NCBI GenBank assembly: GCA_004299235.1
Contig: SCQL01000033.1
Location: 1 to 64,000, forward strand
Reading direction: 5' to 3'
Length of the DNA stretch: 64,000 nucleotides
Source: a bacterium
Lineage (GTDB): Bacteria > Chloroflexota > Dormibacteria > Dormibacterales > Dormibacteraceae
Of this stretch, positions 30,951-39,232 are shown piece after piece. Every line of letters starts with the position of its first letter. Positions within the stretch are counted from its first letter, which is position 1. The position numbers and the translations under genes are program-made. A model generated the notes under the pieces. The model was not told the origin of the DNA. It searched no databases and worked only from the letters and a program-made list of their open reading frames with translations.

Positions 30951-32572
30951 ATCAGGACAGATGATCGCGGATATTCGGCCTCGGAGTCACAAATGACGTT
31001 GACGCACGCCGGCAGGCCCGACCTGAAAGCGCGCTCCAAAGCCGGCCTGATCTGCTCGGGGCGCTCCACCAGCTCACCATGACCACCAAGCGCCTCGACC
31101 ACCTTGTCGTACCGGGTGCGCGGCCCCAGGTCGGTGGCGATGCTGACCCCGAGCAGGCTCCGCATCGGATGCTTTTCCAAGGCCCAGATCCCGTTGTTGC
31201 CGACCACGCAGACGACGGGGATGCGGTGACGCACCATCGTGTCGAACTCCATGGCGGAGAAGCCGAAGGCGCCGTCGCCGGATAGGAGGATCACCTGCCG
31301 GTCGGGTCGCGCCAGCTTCGCCGCCATGGCGTAGCCCGGCCCGGAGCCGAGGCAGCCGAAAGGGCCGGGATCGATCCACAACCCAGGTGCGGGACGCTGG
31401 AGGAGCCGGCCGGCGAAGGACACGAAGTCGCCGCCGTCGCCGACCAGGATCGCGTCAGGATCGCTGAACCTGTCCACCTCGGCGATCAACCGGGCGGGAT
31501 GCACGGGCACGGAGTCAGACTGCGTCATGGCTTCATCGCGGCGCCGCGCGTCGGCCTCCGCCGCGCGCAGCTTCGCCAGCCAGGCGGTGCGCTCAGGTGC
31601 GCCGGCCGCCGCGCTGAGCGCGGCCAGCGCCGCCCTCAGGTCGCCGTAGATGGCGACGCCGGCCGCGCGGTGCTTGCGGTGGTCGTCGACGTCGATGTAA
31701 ACCAACTGGGCGTCTTCGGCGAAGACGGGCGGCCGGCCGAAGTTCAACCGGAAATCCAGCGGGACGCCGACGGCGAGGATGAGGTCCGCCTCGCCCAGGG
31801 CCGGGCCGCGAGCGCGCGCGACGAGCAGCGGGTGCTCCGCTGGCAGCATGCCGCGGGCCATGCCGTTGACGCACAGGGGCAGATGCGCGGATTCGACGAG
31901 CGCTTGGAGCTCGGCTTCGGCATGCGCCCACCACACGCCGCCGCCCGCGATCACCGCCGGCCGCTGTGCTTCTCTGATCAACCGAACGACCCGCAGGATC
32001 AGGTCCGGGTCCGGCGGTGCGCCGGGGTCTGGCGTCAGGTGCTCGGTCGCTTCGGGCATATCCGCGGCGCCGAAGAAGACGTCGAGCGGCACGTCCATGA
32101 AGACGGGCCCGGTGCGCCGGCTCAACGCGGTGCGCATGCACTCCGCGGCGGTGCTGTAGGCCGCTTCAGCCGACGCGAGCGTCAAGGCCTTCTTGGTCAG
32201 GCTCCTGACGACGGCGACATGGTCCATCTCCTGCAGCGAGCCCATGCCCCATCTCGCCTCCGGCGCGCGGCCGCCGATGACGAAGACCGGGCTGTCTCCC
32301 GACTGCGCCTGGGCGAGCGCCGAGGTCGAATTGGTGACGCCGGGACCGGCGGTCACCGCCGCGACGCCGCATTCGCGCGTGACCTTGGCCCAGCCCTCCG
32401 CCGCATGGGCGGCGGACTGCTCGTGGCGGACGTCGATGATCCGGATGCCGTGCTCGGAGGCGCCGGTGAGGATCGGCCAGATATGACCGCCGTTGAGCGT
32501 GAACAGGTGGCTGACCCCGGCGCGGTGCAGGGCGAGCGCGACCAGCTCCCCGGTGTTGACGGAGTCGATCAA
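30947..32572 (-). CDS. Thiamine diphosphate enzyme, acetolactate synthase-like
   Basis: The 541-residue protein has all three domains of the acetohydroxyacid synthase/oxalyl-CoA decarboxylase group: the N-terminal domain with catalytic Glu in DVRHEQSAAHAAEG and AGPGVTNSTSALAQA, a central domain (GGGVWWAHAEAEL), and the ThDP domain with GDGAFGFSAMEFDTMVRHRIPVVCVVGNN. The substrate is not certain; the operon partners (asparaginase, glutamate dehydrogenase) point to 2-oxo acid metabolism. It starts at TTG 32572, overlapping the asparaginase stop by 4 bp. Confidence 0.88.
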   Translation of the reverse strand: MIDSVNTGELVALALHRAGVSHLFTLNGGHIWPILTGASEHGIRIIDVRHEQSAAHAAEGWAKVTRECGVAAVTAGPGVTNSTSALAQAQSGDSPVFVIGGRAPEARWGMGSLQEMDHVAVVRSLTKKALTLASAEAAYSTAAECMRTALSRRTGPVFMDVPLDVFFGAADMPEATEHLTPDPGAPPDPDLILRVVRLIREAQRPAVIAGGGVWWAHAEAELQALVESAHLPLCVNGMARGMLPAEHPLLVARARGPALGEADLILAVGVPLDFRLNFGRPPVFAEDAQLVYIDVDDHRKHRAAGVAIYGDLRAALAALSAAAGAPERTAWLAKLRAAEADARRRDEAMTQSDSVPVHPARLIAEVDRFSDPDAILVGDGGDFVSFAGRLLQRPAPGLWIDPGPFGCLGSGPGYAMAAKLARPDRQVILLSGDGAFGFSAMEFDTMVRHRIPVVCVVGNNGIWALEKHPMRSLLGVSIATDLGPRTRYDKVVEALGGHGELVERPEQIRPALERAFRSGLPACVNVICDSEAEYPRSSVLI

Positions 32573-33396
32573 TGAGCCTTTGCCCAGGGCATCGCGGGGG
32601 TGTTGAACGCGGCCTCGGGCTGGCCCTCGCGGCCGATGAGGATGACGCCGCCTGACGCCTTCAGCGATCGGCCGAGCAGGGCGACCGCGCCCTTCGCCAC
32701 CGCCGCCGCATCCACGCCATGCTCCAGCTCGATCACCATCAGCCGCGCCAGGGCGAGGCGGATGAAGGCCTCGCCCTGGCCCGTGCCGCAAACCGCGCCG
32801 AAGCGGTCGTCGGCATAGAAGCCGGCGCCGGGGATGGGGGAATCGCCGATGCGGCCGGGCAGCTTCCCGTTGATTCCGCCGGTCGACACCGCGACGGCCA
32901 GCCTGCCGTCGCCGTCCCGGGCGACCGCTCCCACCGTGTCCCCACCACGCTCGAGCTCCTGGCGCTTGCGGTCGGTGATGAAGGTCGAGGGGTCGCACAT
33001 CTCGACGCGGTGCTCGCGGGCAAAACGAGACGCTCCTTCCCCGGCGAGCAGGACGTGGCGGCCGTCGCGCATCACCGCCAGCGCCAGGTCGATCGGGTGC
33101 CTCACGTCCCGCAGGCCGGCGACGCCGCCGGCGCGCAGGTCGCCGCCCTGCATCACGCCCGCGTCCAGCTCGACCACGCCGTCCAGGTTCAGGCAGGCGC
33201 CGATGCCGGCGTTGAGCAGTGGCTCGTCCTCCATGTGACGCACCGCCGCCACCGCCGCCGCCAGCGCGCCGTCGCCGATCTCCGCCCAGCCGGCGTCACG
33301 GGCGCGCTCGACCGCGGCCTGACGCAGCGGGCGTTCGGCCTCCGGGACGGGGCCCGCCCCGCCGTGGACGATGAGAGCCGGGCGCACCGTGCTCAA
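32569..33396 (-). CDS. Isoaspartyl peptidase/L-asparaginase (Ntn hydrolase)
   Basis: The 275-residue protein belongs to the plant-type asparaginase family, which self-cleaves before a Thr that becomes the nucleophile. It has VHGGAGPVPE near the N-terminus, NAGIGACLNLDGVVELDAGVM, the cleavage site GGDTVGAVARD, and GKLPGRIGDSPIPGAGFYAD plus CGTGQGEAFIR. It releases ammonia and aspartate from Asn or isoaspartyl peptides. The gene is first in the operon with the ThDP enzyme and glutamate dehydrogenase. TTG 33396 is used; GTG 33387 is an alternative. Confidence 0.92.
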   Translation of the reverse strand: MSTVRPALIVHGGAGPVPEAERPLRQAAVERARDAGWAEIGDGALAAAVAAVRHMEDEPLLNAGIGACLNLDGVVELDAGVMQGGDLRAGGVAGLRDVRHPIDLALAVMRDGRHVLLAGEGASRFAREHRVEMCDPSTFITDRKRQELERGGDTVGAVARDGDGRLAVAVSTGGINGKLPGRIGDSPIPGAGFYADDRFGAVCGTGQGEAFIRLALARLMVIELEHGVDAAAVAKGAVALLGRSLKASGGVILIGREGQPEAAFNTPAMPWAKAH

Positions 33397-33427
33397 AAAA
33401 TGCGCCGGGCGCCAGGCACGGGGGGTG

Positions 33428-33634
33428 CTACTGAGCCGCAGGCTCAGGCCACTGAGACCGGCGCTCCAGCATGCGCCGCTCGGCGACGCGCCTCTCGAAC
33501 GGAGTGGTGGTGCGCCGCCCGATGGTCGCCCGCACCGGCTCGCGCCGCTCCGCGTAGCGCCGCTCGACGCCCAATCGCCTCTCGACGCTCCGCCTTTCGG
33601 GTCCGCGCGGCGCCAGGGCTTCGCTCAAAACCAC
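33428..33634 (-). CDS. Small Glu-Arg-Arg-repeat protein
   Basis: A 68-residue, highly charged protein with seven ERR triplets (PERRSVERRLGVERRYAERRE, then PFERRVAERRMLERR). GTG 33634 has GGGAGG 6 nt upstream, a strong ribosome-binding site that supports translation. It has no cysteines or membrane segment. It lies between thyX (ends 34 bp upstream) and the asparaginase operon (31 bp downstream) on the same strand. The pattern suggests an amphipathic, positively charged helix that could bind nucleic acid. No family recognised; function unknown. Confidence 0.6.
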   Translation of the reverse strand: MVLSEALAPRGPERRSVERRLGVERRYAERREPVRATIGRRTTTPFERRVAERRMLERRSQWPEPAAQ

Positions 33635-33668
33635 ACTCTTCCTCCCGTACGGAAACTGCTGGGTGATG

Positions 33669-35276
33669 CTATCGCACGCGACGGTCGAGCGCGCCGAGCT
33701 TCTCGTCCAGCCGGCGCTCCGCCTGCCGTCGCTCGAGCTCGTCTCCGGGGCCCAGGTCGACGAACCGGGCGTATCGGGCCAGCCGCGGGTGGACCTCGGC
33801 GACGCGGCGGAACATCTCCTGGGCGACCCAGCGGTAGTCGGGATGGCCCTGGGGGGTCGTCCGGAGCTCACACAGGTGGTACACCTCCCGCAGGTTGGCG
33901 CGGAAGTACCAGCGCACGCGGAACGCGAGCGGCACGATGTACTGGGCGAGCGCGGGCCCGAGCTCGCGCTCCAAGCGCCGGTGGACGTCCGCCGCGCGCT
34001 CGACCGCGGAGACGAAAGGCTCAGCCATTCCCAGCTCGTCCAGGCCCGGCGGCAGGTCGTAGCCGAGGGCGGTGCCCAGCGGCTGCCGGTCCTGGGTGAG
34101 CATCCGGTGCCGGTGGAGGTCACGGTAGGCGGCGAAGTTGGCGACGATCTCGAACGTGTACTGGGCGTGCTCGAGCGCTCGCGGGGCGCGCTGGCGCCGG
34201 TTGGCGCGGTCGCCCAGCAAGGTTTCGAGCAGGGCGGCGGGGTCGGCGGCCTGCTCCCGCAAGCTCCGGTCGGAATGCGGGAACAGCGCCGCCGCGACGA
34301 CCTTCCGCTCGGCCTCGGGGTCGTGCTCCAGCAGCTTCACGCTGGGTTCCCGGACCGCCCCCCCAGATGCGGAGGGCGAATCCCTGGCCATTGCCTCCAC
34401 CGCCGACCGGACCCTCGACAGGCGCTCCGCCGCCGGGCGGCCGTGGCGGTCGTCCAGGGCTCGCTTGACGAACGACGGGATGACCCGGGCCAGCTCGCGA
34501 TGCAGCTCGGCGGCAAGGTGTTGGCACTCCGGCAGCTCGTGTGCGGCCATCTTCGTGATCAGGTACTCGAACGCCCGACCGTTCCCGAACAGGCCGAGGT
34601 TGGTCAGCGTCCCCGCCGGGAGCAGCCCGCGCAGGAGGTCGAGCGCTTTGGCCCTGGTCGCCGACTTCCAGGCGCGCTCGGTCTCACCTTCCTCCAGCGG
34701 GAAACGGTCGCGGATCGCCCGCGTGACTGGGTCGATCAGCCGGCTGTATGTATCGAAAAGCGCGTCGGCGGCCGGCTCGTAATCCGGATGCGCCAGCTCG
34801 GGACCGCGGAAGTAGAGGTGACGGCCGTCGGGGCCCGGCCGGTCGAAGCGCACGTATCGCGTCGATTTCTCCAGCGGCGAGATGCCGATCCGGCTGTCCT
34901 CCAGCGCCTTGGCCGCCAGCGTCGACGTCCGCTCGACCGCGACGTGCGCGCCGGCCAGCTCCGCCACCGAGTCGTCGCCATACCCGACGAGGACGCGCTC
35001 GTAGAACTCCTCCGCCCGGCGCACGGCGACCATGTCGTCGTCACCGGACGGCGCCCCGGCAAGCAGCTCGAAACCCGACTCTGGCGCGTTGATGAACTCG
35101 TCGAGGAGCACCCGGCGCAGGCTCTTCTCGGTCCGCGAATAGCGCGAGAACAGCGCTCCCTTGACGACCTCCGGCAGGTTGCGGAGCGCGAACACCGGTC
35201 GATCGAGGTTGGTGAAGTAGCGGGCCAGCAGCGCGGACTCGGCCGCGTTGAACTCTGACGTCTGGTCACCGGCCAC
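33669..35276 (-). CDS. Double-length ThyX-family FAD-dependent thymidylate synthase
   Basis: This 535-residue protein is about twice the usual ThyX length (200-250). The N-terminal half has VERTSTLAAKALEDSRIGISPLEKSTRYVRFD and the C-terminal half FAAYRDLHRHRMLTQDRQPLG, so the canonical RHRxxSxNExSxRY motif appears as two partial pieces, STRY in the first half and RHR in the second. Each half probably supplies part of a composite site. Family membership is clear; catalytic competence needs testing. GTG 35276 is chosen because TACGAT lies 10 nt upstream and the protein begins to look family-like soon after. Confidence 0.85.
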   Translation of the reverse strand: MAGDQTSEFNAAESALLARYFTNLDRPVFALRNLPEVVKGALFSRYSRTEKSLRRVLLDEFINAPESGFELLAGAPSGDDDMVAVRRAEEFYERVLVGYGDDSVAELAGAHVAVERTSTLAAKALEDSRIGISPLEKSTRYVRFDRPGPDGRHLYFRGPELAHPDYEPAADALFDTYSRLIDPVTRAIRDRFPLEEGETERAWKSATRAKALDLLRGLLPAGTLTNLGLFGNGRAFEYLITKMAAHELPECQHLAAELHRELARVIPSFVKRALDDRHGRPAAERLSRVRSAVEAMARDSPSASGGAVREPSVKLLEHDPEAERKVVAAALFPHSDRSLREQAADPAALLETLLGDRANRRQRAPRALEHAQYTFEIVANFAAYRDLHRHRMLTQDRQPLGTALGYDLPPGLDELGMAEPFVSAVERAADVHRRLERELGPALAQYIVPLAFRVRWYFRANLREVYHLCELRTTPQGHPDYRWVAQEMFRRVAEVHPRLARYARFVDLGPGDELERRQAERRLDEKLGALDRRVR

Positions 35277-35320
35277 GGTGCCGCTAATCGTATCCAGGGT
35301 GATGCTAGCCTCGAGATTCA

Positions 35321-36130
35321 ATGCGGGACGCGATGACTGCCGCCGGCGGCATGGACTGGTCTGAGCACTGGCGGAGGCTCGTCCAGGCACGGGCGAGCCT
35401 GGCCGCCGCACACAGCGACGCCGGTTATTGGGACCGGCGGGCGGCGACCTTCGCACGGACCACGCACGCGCGCGCCGACGAATTCCTCGAGGTCCTGGCT
35501 CCCTACCTCTCGCCGCGCAAGACTCTGGTCGACGCCGGCGCCGGGACCGGACGCCATGCGGTGCCGCTGGCCGAGCGATTGGAGTGGGTCACTGCCGTCG
35601 AGCCGTCGGAAGGGATGCGAGCGCACATTCCCGCGCGCGACAACATCACCGTGATCGCCAGCACGTGGGAGGACGCCGAGGTCGCTCCCGCCGACCTGGT
35701 CATCTGCTGCCACGTCCTTTACGGCGTCGAGGAACCGGTGCCGTTCATCGCCAAACTGGACCGATCGGCTCGCGAGCGGGTCTTCGTCATGCTGCGCGAG
35801 GGGCCGATCCCTCACCCCGGGGCGATCATCAGGGAGCGGATCACGGGAGCGCCCGGCGCGCGCATACCTCAGTTCAGCGACCTCTTCATGCTGCTGATGC
35901 AGATGGGCGTCGCACCCGACGTCAGGTTCATCCGTTACCCGGTCGTCAACCGCTACAGCGATCTCGACGAGGCGCTCGCCGACTGCCGCGCGCTCGCCGG
36001 CGATGCCTGGGATGAGCCCCGGGGACGAGCGATGCTCGAGGAGATGCTGACGCGAGACGGCGACGAGCTCGTGTGCGACAGCGGCATGGCGCTGTCGGGA
36101 GTTGCGCATTGGCAACCACGGAGCTCGTGA
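35321..36130 (+). CDS. Class I SAM-dependent methyltransferase
   Basis: The 269-residue protein has a Rossmann-type methyltransferase core: motif I LVDAGAGTGRHAVPLAE, acidic motif VEPSEGM, and motif IV ADLVICCHVLYG. The substrate is unknown. The N-terminal extension (DWSEHWRRLVQARASLAAAHS) is common in small-molecule methyltransferases. A TAGCCT box lies 9 nt before ATG 35321. Its stop overlaps the downstream acetyltransferase start (GTGA). Confidence 0.85.
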   Translation: MRDAMTAAGGMDWSEHWRRLVQARASLAAAHSDAGYWDRRAATFARTTHARADEFLEVLAPYLSPRKTLVDAGAGTGRHAVPLAERLEWVTAVEPSEGMRAHIPARDNITVIASTWEDAEVAPADLVICCHVLYGVEEPVPFIAKLDRSARERVFVMLREGPIPHPGAIIRERITGAPGARIPQFSDLFMLLMQMGVAPDVRFIRYPVVNRYSDLDEALADCRALAGDAWDEPRGRAMLEEMLTRDGDELVCDSGMALSGVAHWQPRSS

Positions 36131-36957
36131 TCAGGCCGGTGCGGCCGGCGGACCGCGAGCGGGTGATCGAGCTGACGCGCGACATCTGGGACGGGCGCGA
36201 CTACCTGCCGCGCGTGTTCGACGATTGGGTTGCCGACGCCGGCGCCGCGTTCCAGGCCGCCGAGGTGGACGGGGTGGTCGTCGGCCTGCAGCGCCTGCGG
36301 CCGTACGCGCCGGGATTGATCTGGTACGAGGGCCTGCGCGTGGCCGGCACGCACCGGCGGCGGGGACTCGCGCGCGCCATGCTCGCCTCCGCGATCGCCG
36401 AGGCCAGGGAGCAGGGCTTTGGCGAGATGCGCCTGGCGACCGGCAACCCGAGCGCCGCCGGGCTCTTCGAATCCTCCGGCTTTCGGCGTTTGCTCGACGT
36501 GCGATGGTGGCGAGGATCGCGAGTCGAGGGCGGCGAGTCGGCCCGCATCCCCGCCGCGGCCGAAGCCGGGAGGCTCTGGCCGGCGGTCGCCGCGAGCCCC
36601 GGCATCGAGCTCTACCACGGCGTCTCGGTCGACTTCAACGGCGCTCGCGACCTCGACGCCGCCGAGCTCGAGCGGCTGGCTGAAATCGGCATGCTGCGGG
36701 CCGGACCAGGCGGCCGCTCAGTCGTCGGACTTCGCGACCCATGGGGAGACAACATCGCCGTCGCGTTCCTGGCCGGCCGAGGCGAGGCGCTGCGCGCGCT
36801 GTTGCTGGCGCTGCGGTTCGAAGCGGATGCCGACGGGCTCGACCACGTCACCGTCGCCTTGCCGCGCGAGCACCCGGCCGCCGAGGACCTCACCGCTTCC
36901 GGATACGATTTAGCGAATGATGACGACACCAGCTACATCTACGGCTTGACCCTGTAG
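36127..36957 (+). CDS. GNAT-family acetyltransferase
   Basis: The 276-residue protein starts MIRPVRPADRERVIELTRDIWDG and contains the acetyl-CoA loop VAGTHRRRGLARAMLASAIAEA followed by LATGNPSAAGLFESSGFRRL. The second half (from about residue 140) is a separate domain without a clear acetyl-CoA motif. GTG 36127 overlaps the methyltransferase stop by 4 bp; a longer frame exists but lacks similarity. The stop overlaps the next gene by 1 bp, so methyltransferase, acetyltransferase and oxidoreductase form one operon. Confidence 0.85.
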   Translation: MIRPVRPADRERVIELTRDIWDGRDYLPRVFDDWVADAGAAFQAAEVDGVVVGLQRLRPYAPGLIWYEGLRVAGTHRRRGLARAMLASAIAEAREQGFGEMRLATGNPSAAGLFESSGFRRLLDVRWWRGSRVEGGESARIPAAAEAGRLWPAVAASPGIELYHGVSVDFNGARDLDAAELERLAEIGMLRAGPGGRSVVGLRDPWGDNIAVAFLAGRGEALRALLLALRFEADADGLDHVTVALPREHPAAEDLTASGYDLANDDDTSYIYGLTL

Positions 36958-38180
36958 TGACGCGGCGTTACGTCGTCATCGGTAACGGCATCGCCGGGCA
37001 GACGTGCGCGGAGGAGCTGCGCAAGGCAGACGCCGAAGCGTCGATCGTGATCATCGCGGCCGAGCGCCACCCGCTCTACAACCGCGTCGCGCTGCCGCGC
37101 TACCTGCGCGGCCAGGTGCGCCGGGAGAAGGTGATGATGCGGTCGGTCGAGGACTACGCGAAGCAGAATCTCGAGGTTCACTTCGAGACGTGGGCGACCG
37201 AGATCGACGTGCGGGGCAAGGTGGTGCGCACGAATCGCGGCCAGGAATTCGCCTACGACGCGATCCTCATCGCCACGGGCGGCCGCCCGAAACCGCCGCC
37301 GTGGCCGGGCTCGGACGAGGTTTCCGCGTGCGTCGGATTCCAGACGCTCGACGACACCGACGCGATCATCGAGAAGGCGGACGCCGCGGACAGAGTCCTG
37401 GTCATGGGCGGGAGCTTCATCGGATACGAGCTCGCCGAAGGCGTGAGCTTTCGCCAGAAGGCGCAGCTGACGTGGATCATGCGGGGGCCCTGGTTCCTCC
37501 GCTACGTGCTCGATGAGGAGGGGGGCCGGCTGTGCCGCCAGCTGGGTGAGGCACAAGGCGTCGAGTTCATCACGTCCGATGAGGTGCAGAAGTTCGGGCG
37601 GACCAACGGACGCTTCACCGCCGAGACCGTCAACGGCCGCAGGGTGGAGTTCGATCTCCTGGCATATGGCGTCGGCCTCGACTATTACACCGAGCCGGTG
37701 CGCGATGCGGGTGTGGAGCTGAACAAGGGCATCGTCACCGACTCCAAGTTGCGCACCTCGGCACCCGACGCCTACGCGGCGGGCGACATCGCCGTTTTCT
37801 ACGACCTCATGGTCGAGCGGCACAACCAGATGGGGACGTGGGACAACGCCGAGGCCCACGGCAAGGTCGCGGCTCGCAACATGGCCGGCGGCGACGAAGA
37901 CTTCTTCGACGTGCCCACCTACACGACCACCATGTTCGGGTCGACGCTGGCCGTGATGGGAGTCACTCCCGACGTGCAGCCCGGCCTGGAGTCAGTGCGC
38001 ACGTACAGCTTCGAGGAGAAGTTCTATCGCAAGCTCTTCTTCAAGGACGACCATCTGGTCGGCGCGATCATGATCGGCCCGCCGAAGGGGCGCAAGAAGC
38101 TCATCGAGATCATGCGGTCGCGCCGGCGCATCGAACGCCCCAAGCACGAGCTGCTCGACCCCAGCAACCTGAAGGACTAG
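36957..38180 (+). CDS. FAD-dependent pyridine nucleotide-disulfide oxidoreductase
   Basis: The 407-residue flavoprotein has the FAD-binding YVVIGNGIAGQTCAEELR, the ATGGRPKPP motif, an NAD-binding VLVMGGSFIGYELAEG and the second FAD motif APDAYAAGDIAVFYD. There is no CxxC, so it is not a disulfide reductase; the layout resembles NADH:rubredoxin/ferredoxin reductases and the FAD domain of nitrite reductase NirB. Third gene of an overlapping operon; electron acceptor unknown. Confidence 0.88.
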   Translation: MTRRYVVIGNGIAGQTCAEELRKADAEASIVIIAAERHPLYNRVALPRYLRGQVRREKVMMRSVEDYAKQNLEVHFETWATEIDVRGKVVRTNRGQEFAYDAILIATGGRPKPPPWPGSDEVSACVGFQTLDDTDAIIEKADAADRVLVMGGSFIGYELAEGVSFRQKAQLTWIMRGPWFLRYVLDEEGGRLCRQLGEAQGVEFITSDEVQKFGRTNGRFTAETVNGRRVEFDLLAYGVGLDYYTEPVRDAGVELNKGIVTDSKLRTSAPDAYAAGDIAVFYDLMVERHNQMGTWDNAEAHGKVAARNMAGGDEDFFDVPTYTTTMFGSTLAVMGVTPDVQPGLESVRTYSFEEKFYRKLFFKDDHLVGAIMIGPPKGRKKLIEIMRSRRRIERPKHELLDPSNLKD

Positions 38181-38214
38181 GTTCCCCGCATCGGTTTCCA
38201 GCCGAGGAGGTAAC

Positions 38215-39195
38215 ATGTCGCGTGGGTTGAGGGTCATCGTCCTCGGCGGCACGCGGTTCATCGGCCGCGCCATCGTCGAGGAGCTTGCGGGAGCCGGCCA
38301 TCAGGTCCTGATCGTCCATCGCGGTCAGCTGGAACCCGCCGACCTGCCCGACGTCCAGCACCTTCACGCCGAACGCACGGATCTGGTCTCTCATCGTCGA
38401 GAGCTCGCCGCCTTCAAGCCCGATGGCGCCATCGACTGCCGGGCGCTGACGCGGACCGACTCGGAGGCCGCGCTCGACGCATTGCCGGCCGGGATTCGCC
38501 TGGTCGTCATCTCCAGCATCGACGTTTACCGAGCCTTCGGCGCCCTGAACGAGGACCGCGAAACCGATCCGGTTCCGCTTGATGAAGAGTCTCCTGTTCG
38601 CGCGAACCGCTATCCGTATCGAGGCAGGATGCCCGGCCTCGACGATTACGACAAGCTCGACGTCGAAGATGTCTATCTGCCGCGCGGCGCGACGTCGGTC
38701 CGGCTGCCGATGGTGTACGGCGAGCGCGATTACCAGAAGCGTGAAGAGTTCATCCTCCGGCGAGTCCGTGCCGGGCGCACGCGCATCCCGTTCGGCGGCG
38801 GCATGTGGCTGACGTGCCGGGCTTACGTGCGAGACATCGCGCGCGGAGTGCACCTGGTGCTCAAGACCCCCTCGGCCGCGGGCGAGCCTCTCAACCTTGG
38901 CGAAGACCGCAGCTACTCGGTCGGGCTGTGGTCGCGAATGATCCTGGACGCCGCCGGGTCGAACGCCGAGCTCGTGCGTGTCGCCGACGATCTGCTGCCC
39001 GAGGACCTGAAGCCGACCGGCACGATGACCCAGCACGTCCTCACCAGCGCGCGCAAGGCGCGAGCTCTGCTCGGCTGGACCACGTCCGATCCCGCCCAGA
39101 CCCTGCTGAGCACGGTGCGATGGCACCTCGCCAACCCGCCACTGGACGCGGACCTGGACTTCAGCGCCGACGACCACGCCCTGGCTTCGGTTTGA
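38215..39195 (+). CDS. NAD-dependent epimerase/dehydratase family protein
   Basis: The 326-residue protein has an atypical extended-SDR start VIVLGGTRFIGRAIVEELAGAGHQV, a VVISSIDVYRAFG strand with the catalytic region, and LPMVYGERDYQKREEF. The usual YxxxK is not obvious in its normal place (DDYDKLDVEDVYL may replace it), as in the isoflavone-reductase/mRNA-binding-like branch of SDRs. GAGGAGGT lies 5 nt before ATG 38215. The stop is inside a 25-bp tandem duplication. Confidence 0.85.
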   Translation: MSRGLRVIVLGGTRFIGRAIVEELAGAGHQVLIVHRGQLEPADLPDVQHLHAERTDLVSHRRELAAFKPDGAIDCRALTRTDSEAALDALPAGIRLVVISSIDVYRAFGALNEDRETDPVPLDEESPVRANRYPYRGRMPGLDDYDKLDVEDVYLPRGATSVRLPMVYGERDYQKREEFILRRVRAGRTRIPFGGGMWLTCRAYVRDIARGVHLVLKTPSAAGEPLNLGEDRSYSVGLWSRMILDAAGSNAELVRVADDLLPEDLKPTGTMTQHVLTSARKARALLGWTTSDPAQTLLSTVRWHLANPPLDADLDFSADDHALASV

Positions 39196-39218
39196 CGACC
39201 ACGTCTTGGCTTCGGTCT
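39169..39218 (+). repeat. Two 25-bp tandem direct repeats spanning a stop codon
   Basis: GACGACCACGCCCTGGCTTC... at 39169-39193 is repeated at 39194-39218 with three mismatches. The epimerase TGA stop falls at the junction, so the second copy lies in the intergenic region just before the UPF0182 gene. Confidence 0.85.
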
Positions 39219-39232
39219 AAGCTTCCACCCAG

